Shown: positions 1 to 6,667 of the stretch, piece by piece | How positions within the stretch are numbered: position 1 is the first letter of the stretch | Layout: every line of letters starts with the position of its first letter | Assembly: GCA_014859785.1 (NCBI GenBank) | Contig: JACUTP010000025.1 | Coordinates: forward strand, 1 to 16,238 | Length of the DNA stretch: 16,238 bases | Origin: Candidatus Methanoperedentaceae archaeon | Lineage (GTDB): Archaea; Halobacteriota; Methanosarcinia; Methanosarcinales; Methanoperedenaceae | Direction: 5' to 3' | Notes under the pieces: model-generated | Database searches by the model: none | What the model was told of the DNA's origin: nothing | The model's input: only the letters and a program-made list of their open reading frames with translations | Made by a program: the position numbers and the translations under genes

Positions 1-116
1 GTATTTACCGTTTGTTTTTATTCCGGTGTTGTGTGAATAGGATATTTACTTTAAGGCATATTGAAAAATAATGTCCCAGATATTATGTATAGTGACTGAA
101 CAATAGTTACCAAAAA

Positions 117-124
117 TTTATACT
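117..124 (+). promoter_or_regulatory. TATA box of the HD-domain gene
   Basis: The sequence TTTATACT, preceded by an A-rich stretch that could serve as a BRE, lies 37-44 bases before the ATG of the HD-domain gene. A start site about 25 bases downstream would give a leader of roughly 15 bases, enough to hold the GGTG ribosome-binding site at 150-153. Position and sequence fit archaeal promoters; the start site is inferred. Confidence 0.45.
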
Positions 125-160
125 GAATACAGTTCAATTGAAAAGAGCTGGTGTGCGGTC

Positions 161-709
161 ATGGAAGAAAGGTATAACAAATTACTCTCAACAATAACAG
201 AACGGAAAACAGAAGTCGATAAGTTCATTGAAGTTCTTCGCTCTGAAACAACATGGCTCACAAGTCCTGCAAGTACGAAGTATCACCTGAACAAAGAAGG
301 CGGCTTGCTTGAGCATAGTGTCGGGGTTGCTGAAACGCTTTTACGTATCCGTGATGCGCTTGCTCCTGGGATTAGTGATGAAAGCTGTGTGATAACAGGT
401 TTATTCCATGACGTGGGAAAAGTCGGGATGCCGGGCAAGCCGTATTATCTGCCTGAGGTGAAAAACGGCAAACATACTGGCGCTTACACTATAAACAGCG
501 AGGTTGTTGCAATGGGTTTGTCTCTTCGGAGCCTGTATCTTATTTCACAGTACATCCCGCTTTCAGACGATGAGGCGCAGGCTATTGCCTATCATGACGG
601 GATGTATGTACCTGAAGGAAGGGCTGTGGCGCATAGGGAAACACCGCTGTTGCTGCTGCTGCACTGGGCTGATATGTGGGCTGCGAGTGTGAGGGAGAAA
701 AAGCGATAA
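161..709 (+). CDS. HD-domain phosphohydrolase
   Basis: A 182-residue HD-superfamily metal-dependent phosphohydrolase. The metal-binding pattern is visible as H52 (LLEHSVGVAET), the HD doublet H83-D84 in GLFHDVGKVG, a second HD pair at 145-146 (AYHDG) and a late aspartate D171 in LLHWADMWA. HD proteins of this size hydrolyse phosphoester bonds in nucleotides or nucleic acids; the substrate cannot be told from sequence. There is no fused nuclease, RelA or signalling domain, and no membrane segment, so it is probably cytosolic. The ATG is preceded by GGTG at seven bases' spacing. The next gene begins on the base after its stop codon, so the two are probably co-transcribed. Small single-domain HD proteins are common in prophage and accessory regions, which fits the neighbourhood. 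Confidence 0.8.
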   Translation: MEERYNKLLSTITERKTEVDKFIEVLRSETTWLTSPASTKYHLNKEGGLLEHSVGVAETLLRIRDALAPGISDESCVITGLFHDVGKVGMPGKPYYLPEVKNGKHTGAYTINSEVVAMGLSLRSLYLISQYIPLSDDEAQAIAYHDGMYVPEGRAVAHRETPLLLLLHWADMWAASVREKKR

Positions 710-1444
710 ATGCAAGACTTAATAAACAAGGCAAAAAAGAAAATAAAAGAGGATGTAGAGTTTCAACTCGTACCTGAATATATTGAAGATGAAATGCAAA
801 AAAAGGGAGTTCTTGCGCAATATGATTTTAATAATGATATTATATACTATTCAAATACCCTTATCAAATCCAAATATGAAAATTTACAAATTCAAACTTT
901 TGTACATGAATTAGCTCATGCGAAAGACCTCCGTACTTGTGTTAGAAATGGATTACTGAAAGTTTTAGAGCCTCACCAACCGCCGTTTAAAATACCTTGG
1001 CTACTATTAAATGATATTTTACATAGTGCAACGGAATTCCAAGTTTCAAATTTTCTTAACACAAAATTTGGATATCAACTACCTTCAAACTATTTTTTTG
1101 AACGTTCTCTTCATGAACCCTTACCCCTATCTCTTATTCCAGCAATAGAATATTTGCATTTTGGAAAAGATTCAAAATTAAGAGATCAATTTCGTATTAA
1201 GCTAAGTAAATTACTTGATTCGAAATTATTATGTGTGGATTCATTGCTTTTAGAACTTGGATTTGCAAATGCACAATCCTTTGAAACAGGATTCTTAAGA
1301 TTAGCTTATTGCTTTGGATATGATGTTAACATTAAAATAAAACCTAATGAGGGAGAAATCAAAAAAAGCTTTAGATTTTTACAGAACAGTAACAATACTC
1401 AAATAAAAGTTTTCGAAATGATAAATTGGCATCCAATAAATTAA
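710..1444 (+). CDS. putative HExxH zinc metallopeptidase-like protein, AT-rich
   Basis: A 244-residue protein of no family I can name. Its main feature is FVHELAHAKD at residues 64-73, a textbook HExxH zinc-peptidase motif (H66, E67, H70). E109, in a helix-like stretch starting SATEF, could be the third zinc ligand of a gluzincin-type fold. No signal peptide or membrane segment is evident. The ATG directly follows the stop codon of the HD gene, and a GAGGGA ribosome-binding site lies inside the end of that gene, so translation is probably coupled. The gene is markedly richer in A and T than the upstream gene and the housekeeping genes of this window, which suggests a separate origin. It could be a protease acting on a regulator, as in ImmA/IrrE systems, but that is only analogy. 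Confidence 0.6.
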   Translation: MQDLINKAKKKIKEDVEFQLVPEYIEDEMQKKGVLAQYDFNNDIIYYSNTLIKSKYENLQIQTFVHELAHAKDLRTCVRNGLLKVLEPHQPPFKIPWLLLNDILHSATEFQVSNFLNTKFGYQLPSNYFFERSLHEPLPLSLIPAIEYLHFGKDSKLRDQFRIKLSKLLDSKLLCVDSLLLELGFANAQSFETGFLRLAYCFGYDVNIKIKPNEGEIKKSFRFLQNSNNTQIKVFEMINWHPIN

Positions 1445-1532
1445 TTTTTAGAAGAAGATTTTATGTTTTGTATTCATTTGAATAAGTAATTAGTCATATA
1501 TACCAAATATAACTTCAGCTAATACTTCCAAA

Positions 1533-1784
1533 CTCCTCAACCAAATAGGTGACTATTATTTTCGCTCCATTTGCACCGCTATCACCGCGCTTCAACGACC
1601 CTTCATCAACTGGCAATCAGCATTTATCACATGCCAGAAATGACCATCTCCAATACCGCCTGCGTATCAGGTGAGATCCAAATATGAAAACTGCGCCGAA
1701 AGTTCAACCGCCCCATGCCCCCTTATCATCCAATTCTCACCACTCTCCCACCGCCGTCATCGGTTCATTTGACGCCGCCGCAGG
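1533..1784 (+). pseudogene. decayed copy of the 5' end of the zinc-ribbon nuclease gene
   Basis: This stretch between two genes is a degenerate, gapped copy of the first third of the nuclease gene at 2517-3737. Bases 1533-1575 align without gaps to 2538-2580 with roughly three quarters of bases identical, and read LNQIGDYYF where the intact gene reads LNQPGDYYF. Bases 1759-1784 match 2844-2869 at 24 of 26 positions (ATCGG.TCATTTGACG.CGCCGCAGG). Between these anchors the copy is about 80 bases shorter. The reading frame has stop codons and the first CxxC is destroyed, so it cannot make a zinc knuckle. It fills most of a 381-bp gap; bases 1445-1532 show nothing else I can recognise. Confidence 0.7.
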
Positions 1785-1790
1785 ATTGAA

Positions 1791-1806
1791 ACATGTTTAA
1801 ATATGT
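1791..1806 (+). promoter_or_regulatory. palindrome over the presumed vapB TATA box
   Basis: ACATGTTTAAATATGT is an imperfect palindrome (14 of 16 positions self-complementary) centred on TTTAAATA (1796-1803). That TATA-like core lies 23-30 bases before the antitoxin ATG at 1826, which implies an almost leaderless transcript. Toxin-antitoxin operons are usually autorepressed by antitoxin binding to a palindrome at the promoter, so this is a candidate operator. AT-rich palindromes can arise by chance. Confidence 0.4.
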
Positions 1807-1825
1807 TGGCATTCAATAACTGTAT

Positions 1826-2023
1826 ATGAAGCATATGGATACAGTCCTCCACGAGCACGACAATAGCAAATGGCTTGTTTTAGGCAATCTTGAAATACAC
1901 ATAACTTCAGAATTAACAAAAGATTTCAAGACCTTACGGGGAGTTCTGAAATCCAAAAAATCCGCAGTAAACATCATACGTGAGATGAGAGATGATGATA
2001 GAAAACAAGAAACACGCGGATAA
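1826..2023 (+). CDS. putative VapB-like antitoxin
   Basis: A 65-residue protein encoded immediately before and overlapping a PIN-domain toxin gene, the usual arrangement of VapB antitoxins. The sequence itself does not clearly show a known AbrB, ribbon-helix-helix or Phd DNA-binding fold. Residues 15-30 look strand-rich (KWLVLGNLEIHIT) and the C-terminal third is highly charged, typical of the toxin-wrapping tail of antitoxins. The start may be the ATG at 1826 or the one three codons later (1835). The antitoxin role is inferred from position, size and overlap with the toxin gene. A palindrome over the promoter could allow self-repression. Confidence 0.55.
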   Translation: MKHMDTVLHEHDNSKWLVLGNLEIHITSELTKDFKTLRGVLKSKKSAVNIIREMRDDDRKQETRG

Positions 2024-2423
2024 AATCATACTTGATACATGTGTCCTTCTCGAATATTTTCTAAATTCCAAAAAAGCTGAAGAAGTAGAAAAGCTTCTCG
2101 ACAGGATAGTATCCGGAAACCTTGAAGGTTATATTTCGGTCAGCACGATAACAGAAATAACAACCTTCTTCGTTCGAGAAGATTCGGAAAGCAGGCTTCC
2201 TGAGGTAATTGATTTCCTGAAAAATAATCTATTTATCTTGAATACGACGACTGAAATCGCTTTTCTTGCTGGCACTATAAAAGCAAAATATCAGACACGA
2301 GAAAAGGGTTTGTCTCATGTAGATGCTATAATCTGTGCATCTGCAATAATGTTTGACTGCATCGTTATAACCTACGATTCAGAATTCGACAGGGTTTCTG
2401 AAGTCAAAGTCAAACGTCCATAA
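1992..2423 (+). CDS. vapC: PIN-domain ribonuclease toxin (VapC-like)
   Basis: A 143-residue PIN-domain protein. The conserved acidic residues of the active site are visible: D15 in IILDTCVLLEYF, E55 in STITEITTF, D111 in SHVDAIICASA, and D129 in ITYDSEF near the end. PIN toxins are Mg2+-dependent endoribonucleases that typically cut tRNA or rRNA and are held inactive by a cognate antitoxin. Length and motif order match VapC. The gene overlaps the upstream small ORF by 32 bases. Two adjacent ATGs (1992, 1995) are possible starts, with GTGAG at 1980-1984 as ribosome-binding site inside the antitoxin gene, so coupled translation is likely. The RNA target is unknown. Confidence 0.85.
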   Translation: MMIENKKHADKIILDTCVLLEYFLNSKKAEEVEKLLDRIVSGNLEGYISVSTITEITTFFVREDSESRLPEVIDFLKNNLFILNTTTEIAFLAGTIKAKYQTREKGLSHVDAIICASAIMFDCIVITYDSEFDRVSEVKVKRP

Positions 2424-2435
2424 TTAATCTTTTGG

Positions 2436-2477
2436 AAATAAACCCGACAAACCCGAAATAAACCCGAAATAAACCCG
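2436..2477. repeat. short tandem repeat, unit AAATAAACCCG
   Basis: The 11-base unit AAATAAACCCG occurs at 2436-2446, 2456-2466 and 2467-2477, with a shortened copy ACAAACCCG at 2447-2455. The array sits between the toxin stop codon and the nuclease start and ends about 40 bases before the nuclease ATG. It may be a replication-slippage product or a protein-binding site in the nuclease leader. The copies are direct, so no hairpin is formed. Confidence 0.85.
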
Positions 2478-2516
2478 AAATTGATAAGAATAATTGATGA
2501 AGAAAGAGAGACGGTA

Positions 2517-3737
2517 ATGACTGACACTAAAATCAAACCCCTCAACCAACCCGGCGACTACTACTTCTGCTCCCAATGCAGCGAATGGCACATATACCGA
2601 GCAGACCCAGACACACCCGGACACCAGCACATTACACACCTTGACGAAGAACAAACAAACTCTCCATCTGCAAAATACTACTTCTGCGGCGCCTGCAACA
2701 AATGGCACACCGGCTCAAAAAAAGACCATTTGCAAAACCGCCTGCAAATCAAACGGGATGACAGCATAAAACCAGCGCCGTCTGCCAAGAACTTGCGTGT
2801 CCAGCCAAAACGCACAGGCGCCCGCCATTCAGAAGACGCCGAAATCGGCTCATTTGACGGCGCCGCAGGTTTATGGAAAACCGAGTCTGAACTATTGGGT
2901 TCAATATCCTCATCAGAATCACGGCGCATATGCGAGGAGATTCTGGAACTTGCCGGAAGTCTTGATAAAAACCTTCATATCCAGCGCTTCAACAGGAAAA
3001 ACGGTTTTTCCTTCATAGTAAAAGGGTTAAAAATCGGAGAGATAAAAATCGGTTCAGGCGGATTTGTACTGAGTCTCATGAAAAATATCCTGAATAAAGG
3101 CTATACAAGTGTCAGGAAAGAAAAACAGGATTTTATTTTCAATGGCACATCAGCGAATAATCCAGATTCACTGAAAGAAATTCAGGACCATCTCATATCA
3201 GAATCCAAAAACCTGATTTCACTCAGAAAAACAAACACCATAGGATACCGTGAAAAATGGCTTCACTGCTTATTAATTGAACAGATGCAGGATAATGGAT
3301 TAGCAGGGCTTGACCTTGACTTCCTTTATTACGAAACCCCTGCTGGCAAGGTAAAACGCAGCAGGCAGTTTGGACGTGAGCATATCGATATTCTTGCAGG
3401 GGACAGGAAAAATAAATCACTTGCTGTTGTGGAAGTGAAAAAAGAAGGCACTGATATAGGTTCAGCAGTCTCACAGGGACTTTCTTATATCGGATGGTTG
3501 TGGGAACATAAGGAGCATCTCAAACCAAGAATAAAACAGGTTGGCTGGGATGTTTCTATCGATAATTTGAAGTTATCAATTATAGCGCCTGATGTTGATA
3601 TTCAAAACTTTTCACTGGATGCAATCAGTAAAGAGCAGATAAAGAAGTATAATTGCAAGGTAAATCTTGTAAGTATTAATCAGGACTGGGTGCAGAATGA
3701 GAATATTTCCGTAACTCGGAATTTTGAAATTGACTGA
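2517..3737 (+). CDS. zinc-knuckle PD-(D/E)XK-like nuclease
   Basis: A 406-residue protein with three visible parts. Near the N-terminus are two copies of a Y-Y-F-C-x2-C-x2-W-H knuckle (C18/C21/H25 and C57/C60/H64), suggesting zinc binding. The middle (about 120-240) is of no family I recognise. The C-terminal third has a PD-(D/E)XK nuclease core: D291 in EHIDILAGD, then E306 and K308 in AVVEVKKE, with a helix carrying Q320 after it. Such folds are found in restriction, repair and recombination nucleases. The ATG at 2517, with GAGAG upstream, is preferred over an in-frame TTG at 2481 because that TTG abuts the tandem repeat. It lies just after a toxin-antitoxin pair and has a decayed partial copy upstream, so it is probably part of a mobile or defence-type islet. 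It is convergent with hisD. Confidence 0.65.
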   Translation: MTDTKIKPLNQPGDYYFCSQCSEWHIYRADPDTPGHQHITHLDEEQTNSPSAKYYFCGACNKWHTGSKKDHLQNRLQIKRDDSIKPAPSAKNLRVQPKRTGARHSEDAEIGSFDGAAGLWKTESELLGSISSSESRRICEEILELAGSLDKNLHIQRFNRKNGFSFIVKGLKIGEIKIGSGGFVLSLMKNILNKGYTSVRKEKQDFIFNGTSANNPDSLKEIQDHLISESKNLISLRKTNTIGYREKWLHCLLIEQMQDNGLAGLDLDFLYYETPAGKVKRSRQFGREHIDILAGDRKNKSLAVVEVKKEGTDIGSAVSQGLSYIGWLWEHKEHLKPRIKQVGWDVSIDNLKLSIIAPDVDIQNFSLDAISKEQIKKYNCKVNLVSINQDWVQNENISVTRNFEID

Positions 3738-3746
3738 TTTTTGGAA

Positions 3747-3756
3747 TTAAAAAATA
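3747..3756 (-). terminator. T-tract terminator after hisD
   Basis: On the minus strand a run of six T (complement of 3749-3754) starts seven bases after the hisD stop codon. Archaeal transcription commonly ends at such T-rich stretches without a hairpin. It falls in the 23-bp gap between the convergent nuclease and hisD genes. Confidence 0.4.
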
Positions 3757-3760
3757 AATC

Positions 3761-5020
3761 CTACTTCTTCCGCATCCTGACAGCATTCGCATGTGCGTGC
3801 AGCCCTTCAGCCTCAGCCAGTTTGATTATGGTATCCGCGATACTGTCAAGTCCCTCTTTTTCAATAACCTGCACGCTTGATTTTGTCACGAAATGGTCGG
3901 TATTAAGCCCTGAATACATCCGCCCGTATCCCGCTGTCGGGAGGACATGGTTCGTACCTGATGCGTAATCCCCTGCCGAAACAGGCGCGTAATTTCCCAC
4001 AAATATCGAGCCTGCATGCTTTATCCTGCCGAGTATGTCCTGCGCAGTCATTATCTCAAGATGCTCTGGCGCAAACCTGTTTGAGAAATCAATACACTCA
4101 TCAAGTGAACCTGTCAGTATCGCCGCATTTTCAAGGGATTTTTTAATAATCTCAGTCCTCTGCGCAGTATCAAGCTGGCGGTCTATCTCCTGCGTGACCT
4201 GTCCTGCAAGTTCCCCGGACGGTGTTACAAGAACAGAAACCGCGCTCGGGTCATGCTCAGCCTGGGCTATCATATCAGAAGCAATAAATCCGGCATTTGC
4301 AGTGCCATCAGCAATAATCAGCACCTCACTCGGTCCTGCAGGAAAATCAATAGCTGTCCCGCACACCATCTTTGCAGCCGTAACATACACGTTACCAGGT
4401 CCCACTATTTTATCCACGGCAGGTACGGTTTCAGTGCCGTACGCCATTGCTGCGATTGCCTGGACACCGCCGATGCGAAACACCCGGTCAGCTCCTGCAA
4501 TAGCAGCAGCAGCAAGTGTCAGGGGGTTTACTTTCCCGTCCTCACCAGGAGGTGTGCATATAACCACTTCATCCACGCCTGCCACCCTGGCAGGAATTAC
4601 CGTCATAAGAGCCGTGCTGGGGTACGAAGCCCTGCCTCCAGGCACGTATGCACCCACGGACTCAAGCGGAGTAATTCTCTGCCCGAGTTTTAAACCCGGA
4701 GCGAATTCCTTAATCCAGCTTTCCCTGACCTGGGCTTCATGAAACCTCATGATATTTGCCGCTGCCTTTTCAAGATGGAAAATAAGTTTGCTGTCAACCG
4801 ATTCACGGGCAGCGTCAATCTCGCTGCGCTGCACTTCGAGCTCATCAATTGCTGCCCTGTCAAACTTTAACGTATACTTTCGAAGTGCATCGTCCCCGTT
4901 CTGTTTTATGTCCCGGAGTATCGAACTAACAGTCTCCCTGACATCATCAAGTCCGGCGCTGCGGTTCAATATACTGGCGGTTTCCAGTGCTGAAAGTCCT
5001 GAAATAGGCTTTGTAAACAT
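3761..5020 (-). CDS. hisD: histidinol dehydrogenase
   Basis: A 419-residue histidinol dehydrogenase, which catalyses the last two steps of histidine synthesis, oxidising L-histidinol to L-histidine with two NAD+ at a zinc site in the cytosol. The family features are all present. The NAD-binding part contains VGPGNVYVTAAK (206-217) and FPAGPSEVL (226-234). The zinc ligands are Q253 and H256 in IAQAEHD, D351 in SAGDYASG and H410 near the C-terminus. The catalytic pair E319-H320 lies in FAPEHLE. Length is normal. It stands alone: other his genes are not in the window, as is usual for scattered archaeal his genes. A TATA-like TTTATTTA about 26-33 bases before the ATG and no Shine-Dalgarno sequence point to a leaderless mRNA. 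Confidence 0.97.
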   Translation of the reverse strand: MFTKPISGLSALETASILNRSAGLDDVRETVSSILRDIKQNGDDALRKYTLKFDRAAIDELEVQRSEIDAARESVDSKLIFHLEKAAANIMRFHEAQVRESWIKEFAPGLKLGQRITPLESVGAYVPGGRASYPSTALMTVIPARVAGVDEVVICTPPGEDGKVNPLTLAAAAIAGADRVFRIGGVQAIAAMAYGTETVPAVDKIVGPGNVYVTAAKMVCGTAIDFPAGPSEVLIIADGTANAGFIASDMIAQAEHDPSAVSVLVTPSGELAGQVTQEIDRQLDTAQRTEIIKKSLENAAILTGSLDECIDFSNRFAPEHLEIMTAQDILGRIKHAGSIFVGNYAPVSAGDYASGTNHVLPTAGYGRMYSGLNTDHFVTKSSVQVIEKEGLDSIADTIIKLAEAEGLHAHANAVRMRKK

Positions 5021-5045
5021 TTACGTGCTGGTTTCAGGCTTGAAC

Positions 5046-5053
5046 TAAATAAA
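5046..5053 (-). promoter_or_regulatory. TATA box of hisD
   Basis: The minus strand reads TTTATTTA here, ending 25 bases before the hisD ATG. This spacing puts the expected start site at or within a few bases of the initiation codon, which agrees with the absence of a ribosome-binding site. It lies in the 77-bp gap after the UPF0179 gene, so hisD appears to have its own promoter. Confidence 0.55.
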
Positions 5054-5097
5054 GATTGTCATATCCGAACAGGATACACATACTGGCTGTGCGGTAA

Positions 5098-5547
5098 TTA
5101 CCTTTTGATTTCCACTGCTTTTAAGATGTACTCTTCTGTACAGGGTTCAATAATCCCGTTTCCCACATCGATAATGGTCAGCCTGTCGCTTTTCTTAATT
5201 CCAGGGGGATGGCACAGCTCATAATGTTCACAGCTTGAAAAGCGGCATGACAGGGGTTCGAATATTATTGTCGAGCCTTTTATAGCCTTCCTCGACTCAA
5301 CGCTTAATTCAACTGGCGCTTCGATAACCTCAACAGCACAAACACCGGAATCATGCACAAAACAATCATGTTTACCTGTATTGCGTACGCCTGTTATCCT
5401 GTACTTCCCTCCCTCGTTAAGGTTAAGGCATGTCTTTTTAAGTTTACACCCCTCGCATTCTTTCGCCCCTCCCCTGAATATGAACTCGTTTCCGACCTTT
5501 GCCTGTTTCTCTCCTATTAAAGTTATTATTGTATCCGAATGTTCCAT
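5098..5547 (-). CDS. UPF0179 cysteine-rich protein
   Basis: A 149-residue member of the archaeal UPF0179 (COG1860) family, of unknown function. It is rich in cysteine. In the numbering of the three-residue-longer GTG-start version these are C34, C37 and C43 in ECEGCKLKKTC, C65, C73, C104, C109, C115 and C139. The pattern suggests bound metal or an iron-sulfur cluster. The start is set at the ATG at 5547 because AAGGTGA lies five bases before it; a GTG three codons upstream (5556) overlaps that ribosome-binding site and is less likely. It follows egsA on the same strand by about 40 bp and is probably its operon partner, though no functional link is known to me. Family recognition is from sequence memory. 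Confidence 0.85.
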   Translation of the reverse strand: MEHSDTIITLIGEKQAKVGNEFIFRGGAKECEGCKLKKTCLNLNEGGKYRITGVRNTGKHDCFVHDSGVCAVEVIEAPVELSVESRKAIKGSTIIFEPLSCRFSSCEHYELCHPPGIKKSDRLTIIDVGNGIIEPCTEEYILKAVEIKR

Positions 5548-5588
5548 ATAATTCACCTTGGTTATGTTTTACTTGTTAATTATAATCA

Positions 5589-6656
5589 TTAAATTACTTT
5601 TGTAATCCTTGCAACTTTTTCAGCATCATCTCTTGTCAATCCTGTACCGAGAATCGTGTATCTTTCAGGACGGATTTTATGAGCATTTAGAAGTGCCTCT
5701 ATAATAAATTCTTCCTTTATGCCAAGGTCTGATGCACAGGTTGGAGCACCTATGGTTTTCAGGGCATAACGTATCTCTTCCCAGTTATCGCCATGAAGGT
5801 ACATCATCATAATAGTCCCCACACCGCACTGCTCGCCATGAAGCGCAGGGTTTGGTGCTATCTCGTTTAAGGCATGGCTGAACTTGTGTTCAGAACCGCT
5901 TGCAGGACGGGATGAACCGGCAAGACTCATGGCAACACCGCTTGCCACGAGCGCTTTCATGACAGTCCAGGCTGATTCCTCACGCCCGGGCTTTATTGAA
6001 CCTGCTGATTTTATAAGGATTTTTGCAGTAAGTTCTGATATTATGGATGCGTACTCGCTAAACGGCTCGTTATACAGCCTGTGAGCCAGTTCCCAGTCGC
6101 GTACCGCAGTATAATTCGAGATAATATCTCCGCATCCAGCCACAAGAAGCCTGTGCGGGGCAGATGCGATAACTTCCGTATCCGCCACAACCGCAAGAGG
6201 GCTCTGCGCTTTCTCTGAAACTGCTTTTCCATTTTTTATAACAGAAGCACGGTCCGAGATTATACCGTCATGTGACGCTGCCGTGGGAACGCTGATAAAT
6301 GGAATATCAAGATGCATTGAAGCTAGCTTTGCTATATCTATGGACTTCCCACCGCCAACGCCGAGTAAAAATGAAGCATTTGCCTCATCTGAAATGTTCT
6401 CTATCCTGTTTACCTCTTCCAGAGAAGGATTTAGAACAACCGCTTCATTCACGCTGAAACCGCAATCTTCCAGTGATACCCGGACTGTCTTCCCGGCAGC
6501 CTTGAATGTAGAACTGCCAGCCACAATCAGGGCATTCCCATTAAGCTTAAGTTCTTTACAGACTTTACCAGTATCGTTAATTACACCATGACCTACTACA
6601 ACGTTTCTCGGAAGCTGCATCCACTTGCTCTTACTGGTTTCATTAATCGGTTTCAT
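5589..6656 (-). CDS. egsA: sn-glycerol-1-phosphate dehydrogenase
   Basis: A 355-residue NAD(P)H-dependent glycerol-1-phosphate dehydrogenase, which reduces dihydroxyacetone phosphate to sn-glycerol-1-phosphate, the backbone of archaeal ether lipids. The nucleotide-binding glycine motif GVGGGKSID is at 99-107, and the family's SVPTAASHDGI follows at 122-132. The zinc ligands are D177 in GCGDIIS, H257 in GSEHKFSHAL and H273 in ALHGEQCGVG. Length and motif order match the archaeal enzyme rather than bacterial glycerol dehydrogenase or AraM. The ATG at 6656 has no upstream Shine-Dalgarno sequence; M13 in WMQLPRN is a possible alternative. The divergent DUF63 gene starts 11 bp away, so the promoter lies within that gene. 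It is this window's best evidence that the organism is archaeal. Confidence 0.96.
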   Translation of the reverse strand: MKPINETSKSKWMQLPRNVVVGHGVINDTGKVCKELKLNGNALIVAGSSTFKAAGKTVRVSLEDCGFSVNEAVVLNPSLEEVNRIENISDEANASFLLGVGGGKSIDIAKLASMHLDIPFISVPTAASHDGIISDRASVIKNGKAVSEKAQSPLAVVADTEVIASAPHRLLVAGCGDIISNYTAVRDWELAHRLYNEPFSEYASIISELTAKILIKSAGSIKPGREESAWTVMKALVASGVAMSLAGSSRPASGSEHKFSHALNEIAPNPALHGEQCGVGTIMMMYLHGDNWEEIRYALKTIGAPTCASDLGIKEEFIIEALLNAHKIRPERYTILGTGLTRDDAEKVARITKVI

Positions 6657-6667
6657 AAGGTATTGAT

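Noticed and set aside
1784..1793. GATTGAAAC, the 3' end typical of some CRISPR repeats
   Set aside because: Single occurrence with no repeat-spacer periodicity nearby; it abuts the pseudogene remnant.
2481..2516. TTG-started, 12-residue longer version of the nuclease
   Set aside because: The TTG abuts the tandem repeat; the ATG at 2517 has a purine-rich ribosome-binding site and sits just before the conserved zinc knuckle.
4035..4742. Long plus-strand open frame of about 235 codons
   Set aside because: It lies opposite hisD, which has full family motifs; its serine- and alanine-rich translation is typical of an antisense shadow.
5251..5275. GGTTCGAAT, resembling a tRNA T-loop
   Set aside because: It lies inside the well-supported UPF0179 coding sequence and no acceptor, D or anticodon stems surround it.
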